From the NCBI RefSeq assembly GCF_937616625.2, contig NC_065574.1:53472052-53536051 (forward strand): a DNA stretch of 64,000 nucleotides, in the 5' to 3' direction. This DNA is from Mercurialis annua (lineage: Eukaryota; Streptophyta; Magnoliopsida; Malpighiales; Euphorbiaceae). Position 1 is the stretch's first letter. The number at the start of each line of letters is the position of its first letter. Of this stretch, positions 50,748 through 62,901 are shown piece after piece. The notes beneath the pieces are model-generated. The model was not told the DNA's origin, made no database searches, and saw only the letters and a list, made by a program, of their open reading frames with translations. A program made the position numbers and the translations under genes.

Positions 50748-53177
50748 ATGGTGAAGATAAATTCAAATTCAAAGAAACGCAGTAGCTCATCATCAGCTTC
50801 ATCTACTACTAAATCAAATGGGTAACAATTTTTTCTTTACAATTCTTTAGGCTTATTTGCATTTGAAAAATAAGATAAAGCAGTTAATGATTTTAAAATT
50901 AGGTTAATGTTGGAATTTAAAACTTTGAAAGATTCTACTCATTAGATTACTGATTATACCCATTTTTTTTTGTATGCATGTGGTGTTTTTTTGGTAGTGT
51001 TAAAGATAGTGATAAGAAAAGGAAGGCAACAAGGATTTCAAAGAGGAAAACTGAAAAATTTGATGCTAAGAAGCCCAAGAAACCGCCTACTGCTTTCTTC
51101 TACTTCCTGTATGTGAGTTCTTCCCTTCCATTATCTTGTTTGTTAGGGTTTTTGCTTGACAATTTGCAATTTTTGTCTGTTTGGCTGTCTATCTAGTTGA
51201 AATTTTAGGGCATCGGGACATATACGGTGGTCTTTCTTTAAATGTAAATTCTTAAGTATAGGAGATAAGAATTTAGGATTATTTGCATGTAAAATCTCAA
51301 CCGCATTTCTAACTATTTATGCACATTGTTCAAAACTTGGTATACAAAAAGCTCAATCTCTTATTTTTTGGCATTTTGGAGACTAAAGTCATTGTCCGAT
51401 GTCGTTTCAGTCATTTGAAACCGCCAAAACGACATGGTTTGTAGAGAAAAAAATACCTTGGTGCTGGAAAATGTCGAAAAATGAAAAGTTGGGCCTTTCT
51501 GCCAAGTTGTAGACGTTGTGCTTAAATCGCTACAAACTTGAAAAGTTGGGATTTTATATTCAAATAACCCAAGAATTTATGATAGTTTTTCTTTGTTGGG
51601 AATAATATAGTATTTTCCTTAACTTTTACTAGTTGGAAGTATGGTACCATATTGTTTGCCTTCACTTTTGTTGTAGCATATCATGTGTTTTGCATTTGTG
51701 AGTTGCCTTTGTGTGTTTGGTTGCGATTCCAATGAGTTTAAAAAGTATCTTATTATTTCAACTTTCGGGTAAGTAATTGTGTGTATGGAGCAATAGAAGT
51801 GGCGCTAGTCATATGTTTCGGTGGATCAGTGTGGCTATTACTCCATCAGTGTGTTTGCAATTTAGTGGAGCTGATCCCTTTACTAACTGCATGCATCATC
51901 TAACAACCCTTAGGTGGATAATGTTGAATTCCCTATATAGAAGGACAGAAATTGCTATGCAAATTACAAGAGAAGATCTGTTCACTTTGGAAATGGGAAA
52001 GCCCTGAATCTAGTCTTCCTTTAACCATTTGGCATTTGGATGTAAAGGAAATGTGATGACCTTAAGCTAGTTTTGGTGTATTATAGCAAACAGTGGATGA
52101 TTCTATTGACCAAATTTTAGAGATTTTGTAAAAATTGAAAAATTACTTCACGAGTTCTGGGTTTTTACATGAATAATTGCTTAGGTTGATCTTTCATGTT
52201 TATTACATTAGTTTCTGTTTTTGAGAAGATGCCATTTTACTCTTTTTCTTAACATAAGTTCCTTTTTAGCATTTCTCATGAATAATATTCCAGCTACATT
52301 CATCTGATAATTTCATGTAGATGTAGCTTTCATCTGACAAGTTGAGCTCCTTTGCTGGTCTTCGCCTTAAAAACTATTGCTTATGTTTTTTGAGTTAGAT
52401 TGATAGTGCTACTTGTAAGCATATGAGCTTGAATTGTTCTTGGTGATTGGTTTGTTTGGCATATTTACGGCCAAAAACTTTTAAGCTTTTTATCCCTTTG
52501 TATTAACTGGATTTTCTTTGCTTCTAAAGGGAGGATTTCCGTAAGGATTTTCAAGAGCAGAATCCAAATGTGAAGTCAATGCGTGAAGTATGTTTATTTG
52601 TTGGAGTAACACATGCCTTAGTTCATCAATTCAACTCTCTCTCTCTCTCTCTCCTGCCCTCTATAATCTATATAAACCTTCATTATTTCCTTATGTGCAA
52701 TTACTGAACTGTATTTTTTTACTTTCAGATTGGCAAGGCATGTGGTGAGAAGTGGAAAACGATGACATATGAGGTTTGTGCATGTTAGATCAACATACTT
52801 TAACTTATATATGTAACTCTGCACGGACTATCGAGTCGATATTAGTGGATTTTTTAAAATATTTACATTATGCATATTTTTGGTTCAGTCATGAGATAAA
52901 GATTGTTTATATAGTCTTCTGACTCTGTTATCTCTTGCCATAGGAAAAAGTCAAGTACTACGATATTGCCACCCAAAAAAGGGCAGTGTTTGATAAAGCT
53001 ACAGCAGAGTATAATAAGAAAATGGTATTACCCTCTTTACATCTTGTTCTTGTTCTGGAATTCTAGCTATATGCATTTATCTGTGATAGAACATATTATT
53101 ATTCTTAAACATGTTTGTCAATGCAGGAAAGCGGCGAATTTGATGAAATTGTTGATGACTCTGATTTCGATGAGTAA
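50748..53177 (+). CDS. HMG-box DNA-binding protein, HMGB14-like
   Basis: Six exons (50748-50821, 50998-51108, 52530-52587, 52729-52773, 52944-53024, 53127-53177) give 139 residues. A Lys/Ser-rich N-terminus (1-48) leads into one HMG box (about 49-123), with KKPPTAFFYFLEDFRKDF at its start, the GEKWKTMTYEEK turn in the middle and a basic third helix. The protein closes with a short acidic tail, DEIVDDSDFDE. This is the plant HMGB layout, a chromatin protein that binds and bends DNA. The sequence best fits the HMGB14 class (At2g34450, 152 residues). The 1.4-kb second intron contains a CT microsatellite. A complete LTR retrotransposon ends 397 bp upstream of the ATG, so its promoter context is recently altered. 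Confidence 0.92.
52634..52653 (+). repeat. CT dinucleotide microsatellite in HMGB14-like intron 3
   Basis: About ten CT units in a row lie in the short intron between exons 3 and 4 of the HMGB14-like gene. Confidence 0.85.
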
Positions 53178-53845
53178 GCTTTTAGGATTGTTGTGTTGTA
53201 TAATCATTGTTTTCATAGGAGTAGGAAGTGCATAGAGGCAAACTGTATATCAATCTATGAACCAAATCAGTCTTCTCTTACATTCGAGTCATCTGTTTGT
53301 GGGATTCCTGTGTAAATTTCGAACTTGGAATTGCATGTAGCTGATTTACTGACATAGTTGACAATTAATGTGCATGAATATTTGAGTGAATGAAAAGGAG
53401 TGATCAGTTTCCGGAATTAGTTTTTGCCTTAATCTCTGTCATTATTCTAGGGTCGAGTTGACCAATCATTGCTTTGAAGATTAGTTATTTTGAGCCAGCA
53501 ATAGTTTTAGACTATGTTGCTCAAAAATAGAAATGCTGAAACGGAAACGAATTTGTTTACAAGAATTATTTATAAATATTAGAGTTTCTGAGTTTCAAAG
53601 TTTCTTTCATTTTCTGAAACGGAACATTGTAAGAATGGGTTATATATGGCATTACAGCCTCTCAGCATTAAAGTGGATTCTTCTGATTTACTATCAAGAA
53701 AGAAAAATAATGCAAACTAACGAAATTAGGAATTCTAATATGATTTTTCTTATTGCGTTTTCTGTTTGATCACTAGGATTGACATTCGGCAATTCACTGG
53801 GAAATTATACTCCTCATAGTCCTAAATAGAAAGATACTAACTGCA
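53178..53845. other. Convergent 3' regions of HMGB14-like and Ycf23-like genes
   Basis: No further gene; 3' untranslated regions of the two convergent genes are expected here. A 78-codon plus-strand frame (53533-53769) has no recognisable content. Confidence 0.5.
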
Positions 53846-56237
53846 TTATACTGTCAAATTTTTCTCTTCAGTTGTGGCAATTCTATTGACTGAATTGCCT
53901 AAAGAGTCTGCAATACTTCTAACTTCTGCAATCATTGCAATTACATCATTTAGCTTGTTGATTGCTGAGCCTACACCCTGTGAAACAAATTGAAGCTACT
54001 GTTAGTGACCGTTCTTGTAAATCAAATTCGTTCGATCAAGCAATTGTGCATGGCTTGCTTACTTACCACACCAGAAGCCCCTGCTGTAATAGCCATCGGT
54101 GCTGTTACTGCACTAAGTCCGGACGCGCACATAACCGGAATCTTGACAGCTCTTGAAATTGAATACGCTGCAGCTAAGGTTGGTGACGCCTGGAAATACA
54201 GTATGATGATAGCAAATTCGTGATTAAAAATAAAAATAAACTTGCCCGACTTAGATTGCTATATCATTATAGTTTGGGTTAATTGCAACTAAATTAATGA
54301 AATTGCAAGTCTATCACATTTTTTAAAGTTGACAATTTCTTTCAATCATATTACTGTTTCAAAATTCGGCGATTTTCAGCTGATGTGACTCACATGAGTG
54401 CATGTCGTTTTGTTGTGTCCAATGATTGCCTACTGAAATCACCGGATTTTGAAACTGACGCAGAATGTAAAAAAAAATGGTGAATAAAATAACGTAATAG
54501 AATTATAGTTTTTTTTATATATATTGTGAATAAATTTGTAAGGAATCCTAGTTTTAAGAGGAAAGATTTATTTCATTTCACCTTCTCAATCAACCCAAGA
54601 ACACCAGACATTGAAGGATTAGAACATTTCCCTCCTTCAGTTTGAATAATGTCAACACCTTCCTCTTCCAATTTCTCTGCTAGCTTGACCTATTCATCAA
54701 GCAACATCAAGTAAAACGTACCGCCCGAGTGTTTCAGGTTCAATTTTCCCATTCCGTAATAATTATTAAAAATCACAATAAACTAAGCTTGTTCGTGTTA
54801 CTTATACCTGGTCAGGGAGGCTTAATGTGTGAGGCACAGTGACTGATAGAGTTACTGATGGAAGAATCCTCCTAGTCTCCTTTGTTAAACTCAATATCTG
54901 CATAACTTGCAGCAACAATGAGCACTCAATAATTATGCTGCAACTAAAATTACTTGTGTTTATACCTGCTCCGGGGAGAATACAATTCCCGAGTCGTAAA
55001 ACGAATCATAATTCCCGATTTCCACCTGCATATAGGCATACAAATTTTGCATTCAGATTTCATATATGACTAAGAAAATGACGAGAAATGAATGGCAATC
55101 AAACCATTAGTGCCCCTGCTTCAACAGCAGCTACAAATGCAGCTGGATCGACAGAAGAAACACAGACCTGCAAACGAGGCCAACTTCGAGTCAGATTCAT
55201 GCAAATGTTTAGACAAATACCGTCGCTGAATCAGATATTAACGTCAGCATAATTTGTCTGAAGTGTAAACTAAATTTACGATACGAATGTCTTGATATCA
55301 AATTAAAACTAGGGGTAAAAATTCGGTATGGTACGGGCTAATAACCCTGAATTACCGGCAGAGAAGTTAAGCTAATGGCAAGCTTGACTAGTTCACGGTC
55401 ACAGGCAATATCTACATGAGTAGCTCCTCCCTGTAAATTTCATTACATACAATGATATTATTATATCAGAAAGACCCAAAAATGTTGACAATTAATATAA
55501 TAAATTAATGAAAGGCCAAATGTCATAAAAAGGCCAAAACCTTTTATAAAAGTTTCACAAAAGTCCCGACCTTTCAATTTTGTCGATTTTGACCAAAAAC
55601 AAATTATTTGGTTTCAATTGTGGCCAACTCTCAATTTGATTTCAATTTGCCTATGTGACGCCTATGTGGCGCCTATATGGCATGCCAAATATTGAAAGGT
55701 CAGAACTTTTGTGAAACCAAATAATTCATTTTTGGCCAAAATCGACAAAATTGAAAGGTTGAGACTTTTATGAAACCAAATAATCAGTTTTTGGCCAAAA
55801 TCGACAAAATTGAAAGGTCAGGACTTTTGTGAAACTTTTATAAAAGGTTTGGCCTTAATGAAACAAAGAACCAAACCTTGTCTGCAGCAGTAACAACTGA
55901 AGCAACACTGTCCTTGTCGAAATTCTGCAGCCCTGAGATGATCTGCACAACAGAATACAGCAGCAGTAAAAATATAACTAGCCGTTCTCACGACGGACCG
56001 AACTTCTAATTAAATTAAAACAAGAATTGGGACCTTGAGTGCAGTTCGTTCATGGAAGTGTTTTAGTACAGTTTGTTTGGTAGTTGAGAGAATGGCTTTG
56101 GTAGTAGTTAGACAAGGAGTTCTTTTAAGAGATAAATATGGTTTTGAAGGTAGAAAATTACCAAGAAAAGTGTTATGATTTTGCTTCAAAAGAGTGTGAG
56201 AAGATGATGAAATTGGTGAGAAGATTGAGGAATTCAT
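53846..56237 (-). CDS. Nuclear-encoded Ycf23-like protein (DUF561)
   Basis: Nine exons (56034-56237, 55877-55942, 55356-55430, 55105-55167, 54966-55025, 54808-54897, 54582-54689, 54067-54189, 53846-53977), every one in phase 0, give 306 residues. An N-terminal transit-like region (1-55, Ser/Thr/Leu rich) precedes HFHERTALKIISGLQNFD. Then come THVDIACD, VEIGNYDSFYDSG, LSVTVPHTLSLPDQ, the long helix EGVDIIQTEGGKCS and the glycine-rich GASGVGVGSAINKL. This pattern matches the Ycf23/DUF561 family, which has the look of a TIM-barrel protein; it is plastid-encoded in some algae and nuclear in land plants. The biochemical role is unknown. The ATG at 56237 is chosen over an upstream one at 56342 because it directly begins the transit-like region. 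Intron 2 contains a complete MITE. The gene converges on the HMGB14-like gene. Confidence 0.9.
55514..55854. mobile_element. MULE-type MITE, family B copy 2, in Ycf23-like intron 2
   Basis: A 341-bp element with termini GGCCAAATGTCATAAAAAGG and the inverse of CTTTTATAAAAGGTTTGGCC, flanked by a perfect 9-bp duplication TTAATGAAA (55505-55513, 55855-55863). Same family as 7021-7357 but in the opposite orientation and better preserved. It starts 22 bp from the 5' splice site of exon 2 (in gene direction) and fills most of the intron. Confidence 0.9.
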
Positions 56238-57687
56238 CTTCTGTTTTCTCTTGGGAAGGAAGAGATAAGATATTATTTGGCAGTCAGCTTTTATTCTGTA
56301 ATAATAGGATAATTTTCTCCTAGAGTCCTTCAAATTTTGCATCTCTCGCGATAATTCCTAAACTTTAATTGAAAATTATATTTTTTCCTCAACATTTTAT
56401 TTTGGATCTATATGTCCCTGATGCCACTTGATAGAATTCCGCCAAGATTTAATGATGTGGCGGCTAAATATAGTTATATAAAAGTAGCATTTTTATAAGA
56501 ATTAAAAAAATTCGTTAATTATAATTAATTTAATAAATATCTAACAATATCTCTATATCTTTTTAAAAATCATTAAAGAATTACTATATTTAATGTTATT
56601 ATGAGGATATTTGAATTATTTTATATTAAATTAGTATTAAATGGAAAATCATTAAATTTTAAAAATAATTGAGTTGAAAAAGTAATAAAGACAACACTAC
56701 CACAAAATAGAAGTCAAAAGGAGAATACATACAAGCTAAAAAAGTGAAAGTGAAAGAGAGACTATCGTTAATTATGAGTTCAACTAATTAAATACTAGAA
56801 CATTTTATTTATTATTTTTAAATTTTTATTTTTCAACAATTGGTTAATTTAAATTTATTAATAGAAGATGGAGCAATAAATTTTCATTTCCTATAATATT
56901 TGAGTAACCTATAAGTTAATGCGAGAAATTAATATTTTTCAATGACATTACAAATACAAGATTTTTTTAAGTTGTCCAAACGTTACCTTATAAGCATTTT
57001 TATCTAAATTTTTAATATAAATTTTGATTATTTAGGCTCCATAAGGAGATATTGAAATTATTATAATTATATTTAGCCATATAATACTTAATACACAACA
57101 ATTACATATACTGACCACAACCACCAATTTACCAAATACAAAATGACTGATTAGAAATCCACCAATTAACATATCTCATATAATCATTAATTAAAAAATT
57201 AAAATAAACCTACACCACTCTCCAATTTTGTTAAATTCCTCAAAACTTCAATTAAAACACAACCTTTCATTTCAATTCTAACAGCTGAGAATCCAATCAC
57301 TTTCTCCCTCAAAATACTATAAATTTAGATCAGAAAAAACTTAAACAAACAAAACAGCAAAATTATTGTTTAATTTGTTGGAATTTCAGAACTATACTAA
57401 ACAAAAGTGACATTATAAGCAAGATAAAAGTTAAAACCATAACAGAATTTTAACAACTAAAAAAAATTTAATTTAACAACCAAAAAAAGAGCAATGCCAC
57501 TCCAACTTCAACGGTCTGCCATGAATTATAACCAATTTTTGCTTACCTTATTAAAACTATATTTCTTTTCTTTATTTTTCTTTCAAATTCTTGGCCTTAT
57601 TATATCAAATTATTTTTCTAATAGGCCAAGCGACTCAGCCACCACCACCACCACCACCACCATAACCGCGGCGTCAGGGAAGCGAAA
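56238..57687. promoter_or_regulatory. Divergent intergenic region, Ycf23-like and CHX genes
   Basis: The two genes start away from each other from this 1.45-kb region. The Ycf23-like leader is near 56240-56300. The CHX leader probably includes 57480-57687, with a CAC microsatellite at about 57638-57661. The middle is very AT-rich and may contain a decayed repeat (56300-56480) resembling MITE left ends. Confidence 0.45.
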
Positions 57688-57757
57688 ATGGACATTAATA
57701 ACCCGCAAAATTTCTACCATATACCGGAAAATGTACCGTTTCATTGTTACATTGTGA
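57494..57757 (+). other. Possible overlapping upstream ORF of CHX
   Basis: An 87-codon frame starts 194 bp upstream of the CHX ATG and runs 70 bp past it in a different frame. If the transcript begins upstream of 57494, it would hinder translation of CHX. Its CAC-repeat stretch encodes a run of Thr. No protein similarity is recognised, and the transcription start is unknown. Confidence 0.3.
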
Positions 57758-60700
57758 ATATCACAGCAGAACATGGCTTTTGGCAAAGTGAAAACCCTTT
57801 GACACAAGCCCTGCCTCTTTTAGCATGGCAGCTTGCTGTTGTTATTATGCTCAATCGTATTCTCTTTTACCTCTTGAAGCCTTTCGGCATACCTCGAATC
57901 GTTACGGATATTCTGGTACGTAATTTTATTTGGTTGTTTCCGCTTTTCGGCCCAAGAAATGAAAACAAATTTAGATGAACCTAGTTTATCGCGTAAAATT
58001 ATGAATTTTCTATTCATGATTTAATACGTGGTGTAATTTTACGCGATGAACTAGGTTCATCTAAATTTGTTTAGCGTGAGTGAAAAACTTATAGTTCAGT
58101 AACCGCAAAATTTTATAATCCCGGAATTTTCTTTTATTGCAAATTCTATGTATAAAATTGTAAGCTGGTATTTGAATGTGATTTCAGGCAGGTATGTTGA
58201 TAGGACCGACAGCATTCGGAAAAACACATTTCTTCGCGGTGATGTTTCCGTTACGAAGCATATACATTGTAGAAACTGTGGCATACTGGGCATTAACTTG
58301 CCATTTATTCTTATCTGGTTTAGAGTTAGACATGTCATCATTCTTCCGAATCGGAAAGAAATCGATCCGTTTCGCTATCGCCACAATTTTAATCCCCTTT
58401 GCCCTTGGAATCTGCCTGTTTTTCATTACGACAAGCATACGACCCGCGTCTTTGTACCGAAAAAGCGGCTGCATATTCTGGGGAGCAGCTCTGACAGTCA
58501 CAAGTTTCCCTGTAGTTGCTAGACTTTTAGCAGAACAGAAGCTTTTACATTCGGATATCGGAAGATTAGCGATGGCGATTTCGCTTGTAAACGAGCTGTT
58601 TACGTGGCTGCTTTTGTCGGTTCTAATTCCGGCTCGAATTGGCGGACTAAATGCTCTGTTTTCGCTAATTGCAACGGCGGCTTTCGTCGCGTTCTGTTTC
58701 ACAGTTGTTCGTCCTGCTCTTGCCTTTATAATACGCAAGACTACTGCAGGAAATAAATACAGTGAATACTATTTATGTTTCATTTTGGTTTCCGTTTCGT
58801 TCTTTTCGCTAATTAGCGACATGCTCGGGACCACATCGATCGTCGGGGCTTTCGTTTTCGGGCTGATAATGCCGAATCGGGTTCTTGCAAGCGAGCTTTT
58901 GGAGAAATTTGAGGATTTTATTACGGCTTATTTGTTGCCATTGTATTTTACGGCTATGGGGTTGAGACTTGATATTTGGACCATAACTAGTTGGCCAATG
59001 TCAATATTTGTTATAGTGCTGTGCTGTGGGGTTAAAATTGGTTGCACTATGTTGGCTGCTTATCACTTCAAATTCTCTCGTCAGGATGGTTTTGCTCTCG
59101 GAGTACTTATGAATACTAAAGGCATTTTGGCTCTCATTGTCCTTAGCATGGGATTTGACAAAATGGTATGCCTATCTATTTTTTCAGTTTTAGTGTAATT
59201 TTTATTGATTAATTATTAGATGGAGTTGATGTATGATCGAGTCGAGTTGAAATATTATTAAGTTCAAACCCGACTCGATCATAAAATATAAAATTTGAAA
59301 CTCGACTCGAACTTGCGATCGAGTTTCATTTAGGTGCTCGGTTCGAACTCGATAGAATGATTGAGGTTTGAGTTCCACTTATCAAGCTGAGTATTGATGT
59401 TCGAATTCGATTAGGCAATTGATCAATTTGACTTGAGTATTTAAAATTTGAGCTAGACTCGTTTAAGTTCACGAGTTTGTCGAATCGAGTATCTTGATGC
59501 TTGAATTTGACTAGATAATCGATTCCAATAGCTCAAATTTTAGCAATTCAATTTTGAGTAATTAGCTGATGATATATACAAAAATATTGTGCAGTATCTA
59601 GTAAAAGAAGATTTTGTGACAATGGTGCTCGCAATTCTGATAATGACCGGAGCAGTTTCGCCCATTATAGCCTCCATTTACAACCCTAACAGACGATTAT
59701 CAAAATACAAGCAGAGAACCATTCAGAACGCCCGGCCCGACTCCGAATTCAAGATCCTGACATGCTTGCAGAGCGGCGGTAATGTATCAGGCATGATCAA
59801 TTTATTAGACTGTTCTAATGCTACAAACGAATCCCCTCTCTCCGTTTTCGCTCTCCACCTCGTCGAGCTCACTGGCCGCGCCTCTGCTATGCTTATAGTC
59901 CACAGTCCTGGCAAGAGCCGCAGAAGCGGGTATTCGGAGCAGATTGTTAGTTCTCTCGAAACGTATTCGAATCTGAACGAACATGTTAGTATCCACCCGT
60001 TAACTGCATTATCGCCTTTTTCGACTATGCATGAAGATATTTGCAGTTTAGCTGAGGATAAAGAAGTTGGTTTCTTGATTCTTCCTTTTCATAAACTTCC
60101 TACTCCTGATGGCAAATTAGAGGATGAAGGTAATGAATAACTTAAACAATCGAAACTGAGTTAAATATTTTTACGGTTATTGAACTATAGACATTTTACA
60201 GAACGATAATCATCGTTTTATTTTTTATATTTTGATAACTGAACTTTCATTTTTATATTACCGAGAAGTTATCATAGTAATTTCGGCCAATATTGTTTAT
60301 GTGGCAACAGAAAATGGTATGGCTAAATTGATAACTACATAGTTTTCAGTTGCCACATAAGTAATTATTGACCGAGATTGCTATATTAATCTTAAGACTT
60401 AATTCAAAAATTAACAACTATGCACTTTTGAATTATTTTCAATAGGTAGTACTTCGTTTCGAGGGGTAAATCTGAATGTGATAGCGAACGCTCCGTGCAC
60501 AGTCGGTATCTTCGTAGACAGAGGATTTGGAATTCAAGGAGAATCCAATCTCACTATGCGACAGATAACAATGTTTTTCATCGGCGGCCCTGATGATCGT
60601 GAAGCATTATCATACGCTTGGAGAATGTCGATGAGTCACGGAGTTTCTTTAACAGTAGTGAGGTTCATTCTCGGAGAAGGAGTAGAACAATCTGCACAAG

Positions 60701-61227
60701 AACAAGCAATGGGTGACGCGCATAGAGAAGCAGTATCAATCGAGTTTTCGAGTAGACAACGAAGGATAGACGACGAGTTTGTCAACGAGTTTAGGCTTAA
60801 ATCGGCAGGAGAACAGTATATGGTGTATCACGAAAAGGTGGTGAATAATGACGAAGAATTAATCGAAAGCTTGAAAGAAATGCACCATATTTACGATCTC
60901 TATATTGTCGGAAGAGGCGAAGGGATGAACTCTCCATTGACGGCGGGGTTGATGGATTGGTGCGAGTATCCTGAGCTGGGTGCATTAGGTGACTTGTTGG
61001 TCACGTCAAGCTTTGCTCAAGGTTCGGTTCTGGTGATGCAAAAATATGTTGCATATGGAGGAGACGAAGAATTCGGTGAACATATGGCGGGTTCCGCCGA
61101 CGGCTCGGGGCATGAAAGGGAGCATTTCAGAGATTGGAGAGGTGCTTCTGAGGATAATGATGGAGGGCTTGAAATGGAGCCTTTTGCACAGCACAGAAGC
61201 AAGGGTCATGGTGAAGATCATGTTTAG
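57688..61227 (+). CDS. CHX-family cation/H+ antiporter, CHX15-like
   Basis: Four exons (57688-57915, 58188-59165, 59595-60129, 60446-61227) give 840 residues, typical for plant CHX (CPA2) transporters. The N-terminal half is a Na+/H+-exchanger domain with about 11-12 membrane segments (residues about 38-430) and the family blocks LIGPTAFG, ALTVTSFPVVARLLAEQKL and NTKGILALIVLSMGF. The soluble C-terminal half has two universal-stress-like parts with LVELTGRASAMLIVH, the MHEDICSLAEDK block, GGPDDREALSYAWRM and IVGRGEGMNSPLTAGL. These proteins exchange K+ or other monovalent cations for protons in endomembranes or the plasma membrane. The pair that is usually Asn-Asp in the ion-binding helix reads Asn-Glu (N211-E212). 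The start at 57688 fits the family N-terminus; an out-of-frame ORF precedes and overlaps it. The closest CHX15 comparison is from memory. Confidence 0.93.
57964..58071 (+). repeat. 38-bp near-perfect inverted repeat in CHX intron 1
   Basis: Positions 57964-58001 pair with 58034-58071 over 38 bp. The single difference would be a G-U pair in RNA, and the loop is 32 nt. The arms begin AACAAATTTAGATGAACCTA. The structure lies wholly inside intron 1 of the CHX gene and would form a strong hairpin in the pre-mRNA. It may be a tiny MITE, but no clear target duplication was found. Confidence 0.85.
59166..59594. repeat. Remnant CGAGT-rich repeat in CHX intron 2
   Basis: The 429-bp intron between exons 2 and 3 is full of variants of GATCGAGTCGAGTT and its complement, a motif common in plant dispersed repeats. 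No borders or target duplication are visible, so it is called only as repeat-derived. Confidence 0.4.
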
Positions 61228-61834
61228 GGATTTGATTAATTGTTGTACTATATGTAAGTAACCAAGAAACAATGTATTTTCATGGAGTTTAATTAGTTTG
61301 TTTCTAATGCATTTCATTTCATTATCCATGTAAAATAAAGACTCATTCATTTTAGATTTTTCTAATTATTTGGGATAATGGGTAGGGCGCGCAAAAGATC
61401 GAACTGAATAACCGAGCCGAACCAACAAATTTGATATGGTCGATACTAAAAAAATTTAATATTTTTGTTTGGTTAAGTTTGAACATTAAAATCAAAATGT
61501 TGTTGATTAGGGCGTGTTGATTTTTCATATCTGGAATGAGAATGACTAACATAATTTCTCATCTCAAAATGTTCACTTTATTGACCATATCATTATCCAT
61601 CGTCAACTAAAGGAACTTGTGATTGACCCAAATAATTTTGCCAATTCCCAATTTGTAGAAGCTTTTAAAATATATTTTGCTTGGGTTGCACTTGTATATC
61701 CCTTGACCATGTCAAAATGTCATGTTAGTGGTTTTTAATTTTTATTGCAAAACATATTTAAATTTAAAAACTATCATTTTTTTTAATTGGATCCTTCCAT
61801 GTGAACATAAAATTCTTACATTTTTAATTGAAAT

Positions 61835-62134
61835 GATGTTAAATAAATTCATAAACTCTATATATATTTTCTCAATTTAATCACGAATTTTAAAGCGTCT
61901 CAATTATATGCAGGAAATTTCATTTTTTATCAATTTGATATATACATAGACGTAACACTCATTCGTTGATTTGGTTTTGCTAAGGTGTACATTATGTTTG
62001 GTAACATATTATCGTATTATGACCTCGTGTATCGAATTGAGTAAAAATAAAATTTTACGTATACAATTGAGACGTTTTAAAATTTGTAATTAAATTAAGA
62101 AAATATGATTAATTTATGAATTTGTTTAACACCG
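61835..62134. repeat. Inverted repeat with ~110-bp arms, probable MITE
   Basis: Left arm GTTAAATAAATTCATAAA..TTTTCTCAATTTAATCACGAATTTTAAAGCGTCTCAATT and the complement of the right arm (GTTAAACAAATTCATAAATT..ACGTCTCAATTGTATA) match with scattered differences. No convincing target duplication was found. Confidence 0.6.
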
Positions 62135-62587
62135 TTCCTTTTTAATTTTATACCCTCCGGCCTCCATTATGGAAATAAAACACATGAACATGATAAGTTA
62201 TTAATGCAACTCCAATAATTATTTTGTTTATTTTTACACTTTGAACATATTTTATGTCAAATGCTCTAATATCTATAAAATTTGAAATATATATACATAT
62301 AAAAAATATAAAAAAATTTAACAAAGGAACCCGATTATAAAAAAATATAACAGTGCATAATCATGTTTTTTATCTTTATTATTTAGTCATTTAGTTTGTT
62401 AATCATTTTAGTATTCAGATCATATTAATTTATTTTTTAATTAAAATGGATAAGGAGTCAAAAACTGAATTTCTCATACCAAATGAACATTCCCATCACT
62501 GAACTATGTGTACGGACAGTTTGATCATACATTATAATCTTGCACCAATCAATGACTCCATTTCTTTAACTTTTTAAAGAATAATTA

Positions 62588-62746
62588 TACAACGCAACGG
62601 TTGCGTCACGTCATTCGTGCAACAAACCAATGAGGCGTTAGCCATGTGCAAATGTTTAATAATAAAAAAATAAGAAATAAATAAAAATTCCACATCGCAA
62701 ATATTTATTGGCTTGTTGTAAAAATGACGTGGCACATCCGTTGTGT
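62588..62746. repeat. Short inverted repeat, possible small MITE
   Basis: ACAACGCAACGGTTGCGTCA..CAACAAACCAAT at the left and the complement of ATTGGCTTGTTG..ACGTGGCACATCCGTTGTG at the right are imperfect inverse copies of about 40 bp. Borders are uncertain. Confidence 0.5.
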
Positions 62747-62901
62747 GGGATAAACACTTTTTTTTTACTGCAGTCACGATCTGATTGATAATTTCAAGCC
62801 TTTGCTGGGTGGTCATGGTCACGATCATACCAGGCTGTCCTTTTGGCTGCATTTCAATTTTCATGGTTGATCACTAGTTGACTTGGACAATAATTAATTA
62901 A

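Noticed and set aside
54270..54480. Possible MITE in a Ycf23-like intron
   Set aside because: Wording such as TTGCAACTAAATTAATGAAATT recalls MITE left ends, but no right terminus or duplication is visible.
58184..58738. 184-codon minus-strand frame inside CHX exon 2
   Set aside because: Shadow frame of the transporter; the plus-strand protein is conserved and the minus-strand one is not recognisable.
62574..62864. 96-codon minus-strand frame starting MKIEMQPKGQPGMIVTMTTQ
   Set aside because: The first 35 residues look protein-like and could be a first exon of an unknown gene or captured fragment, but no downstream exon or known family could be linked, and the rest runs through a small inverted repeat.
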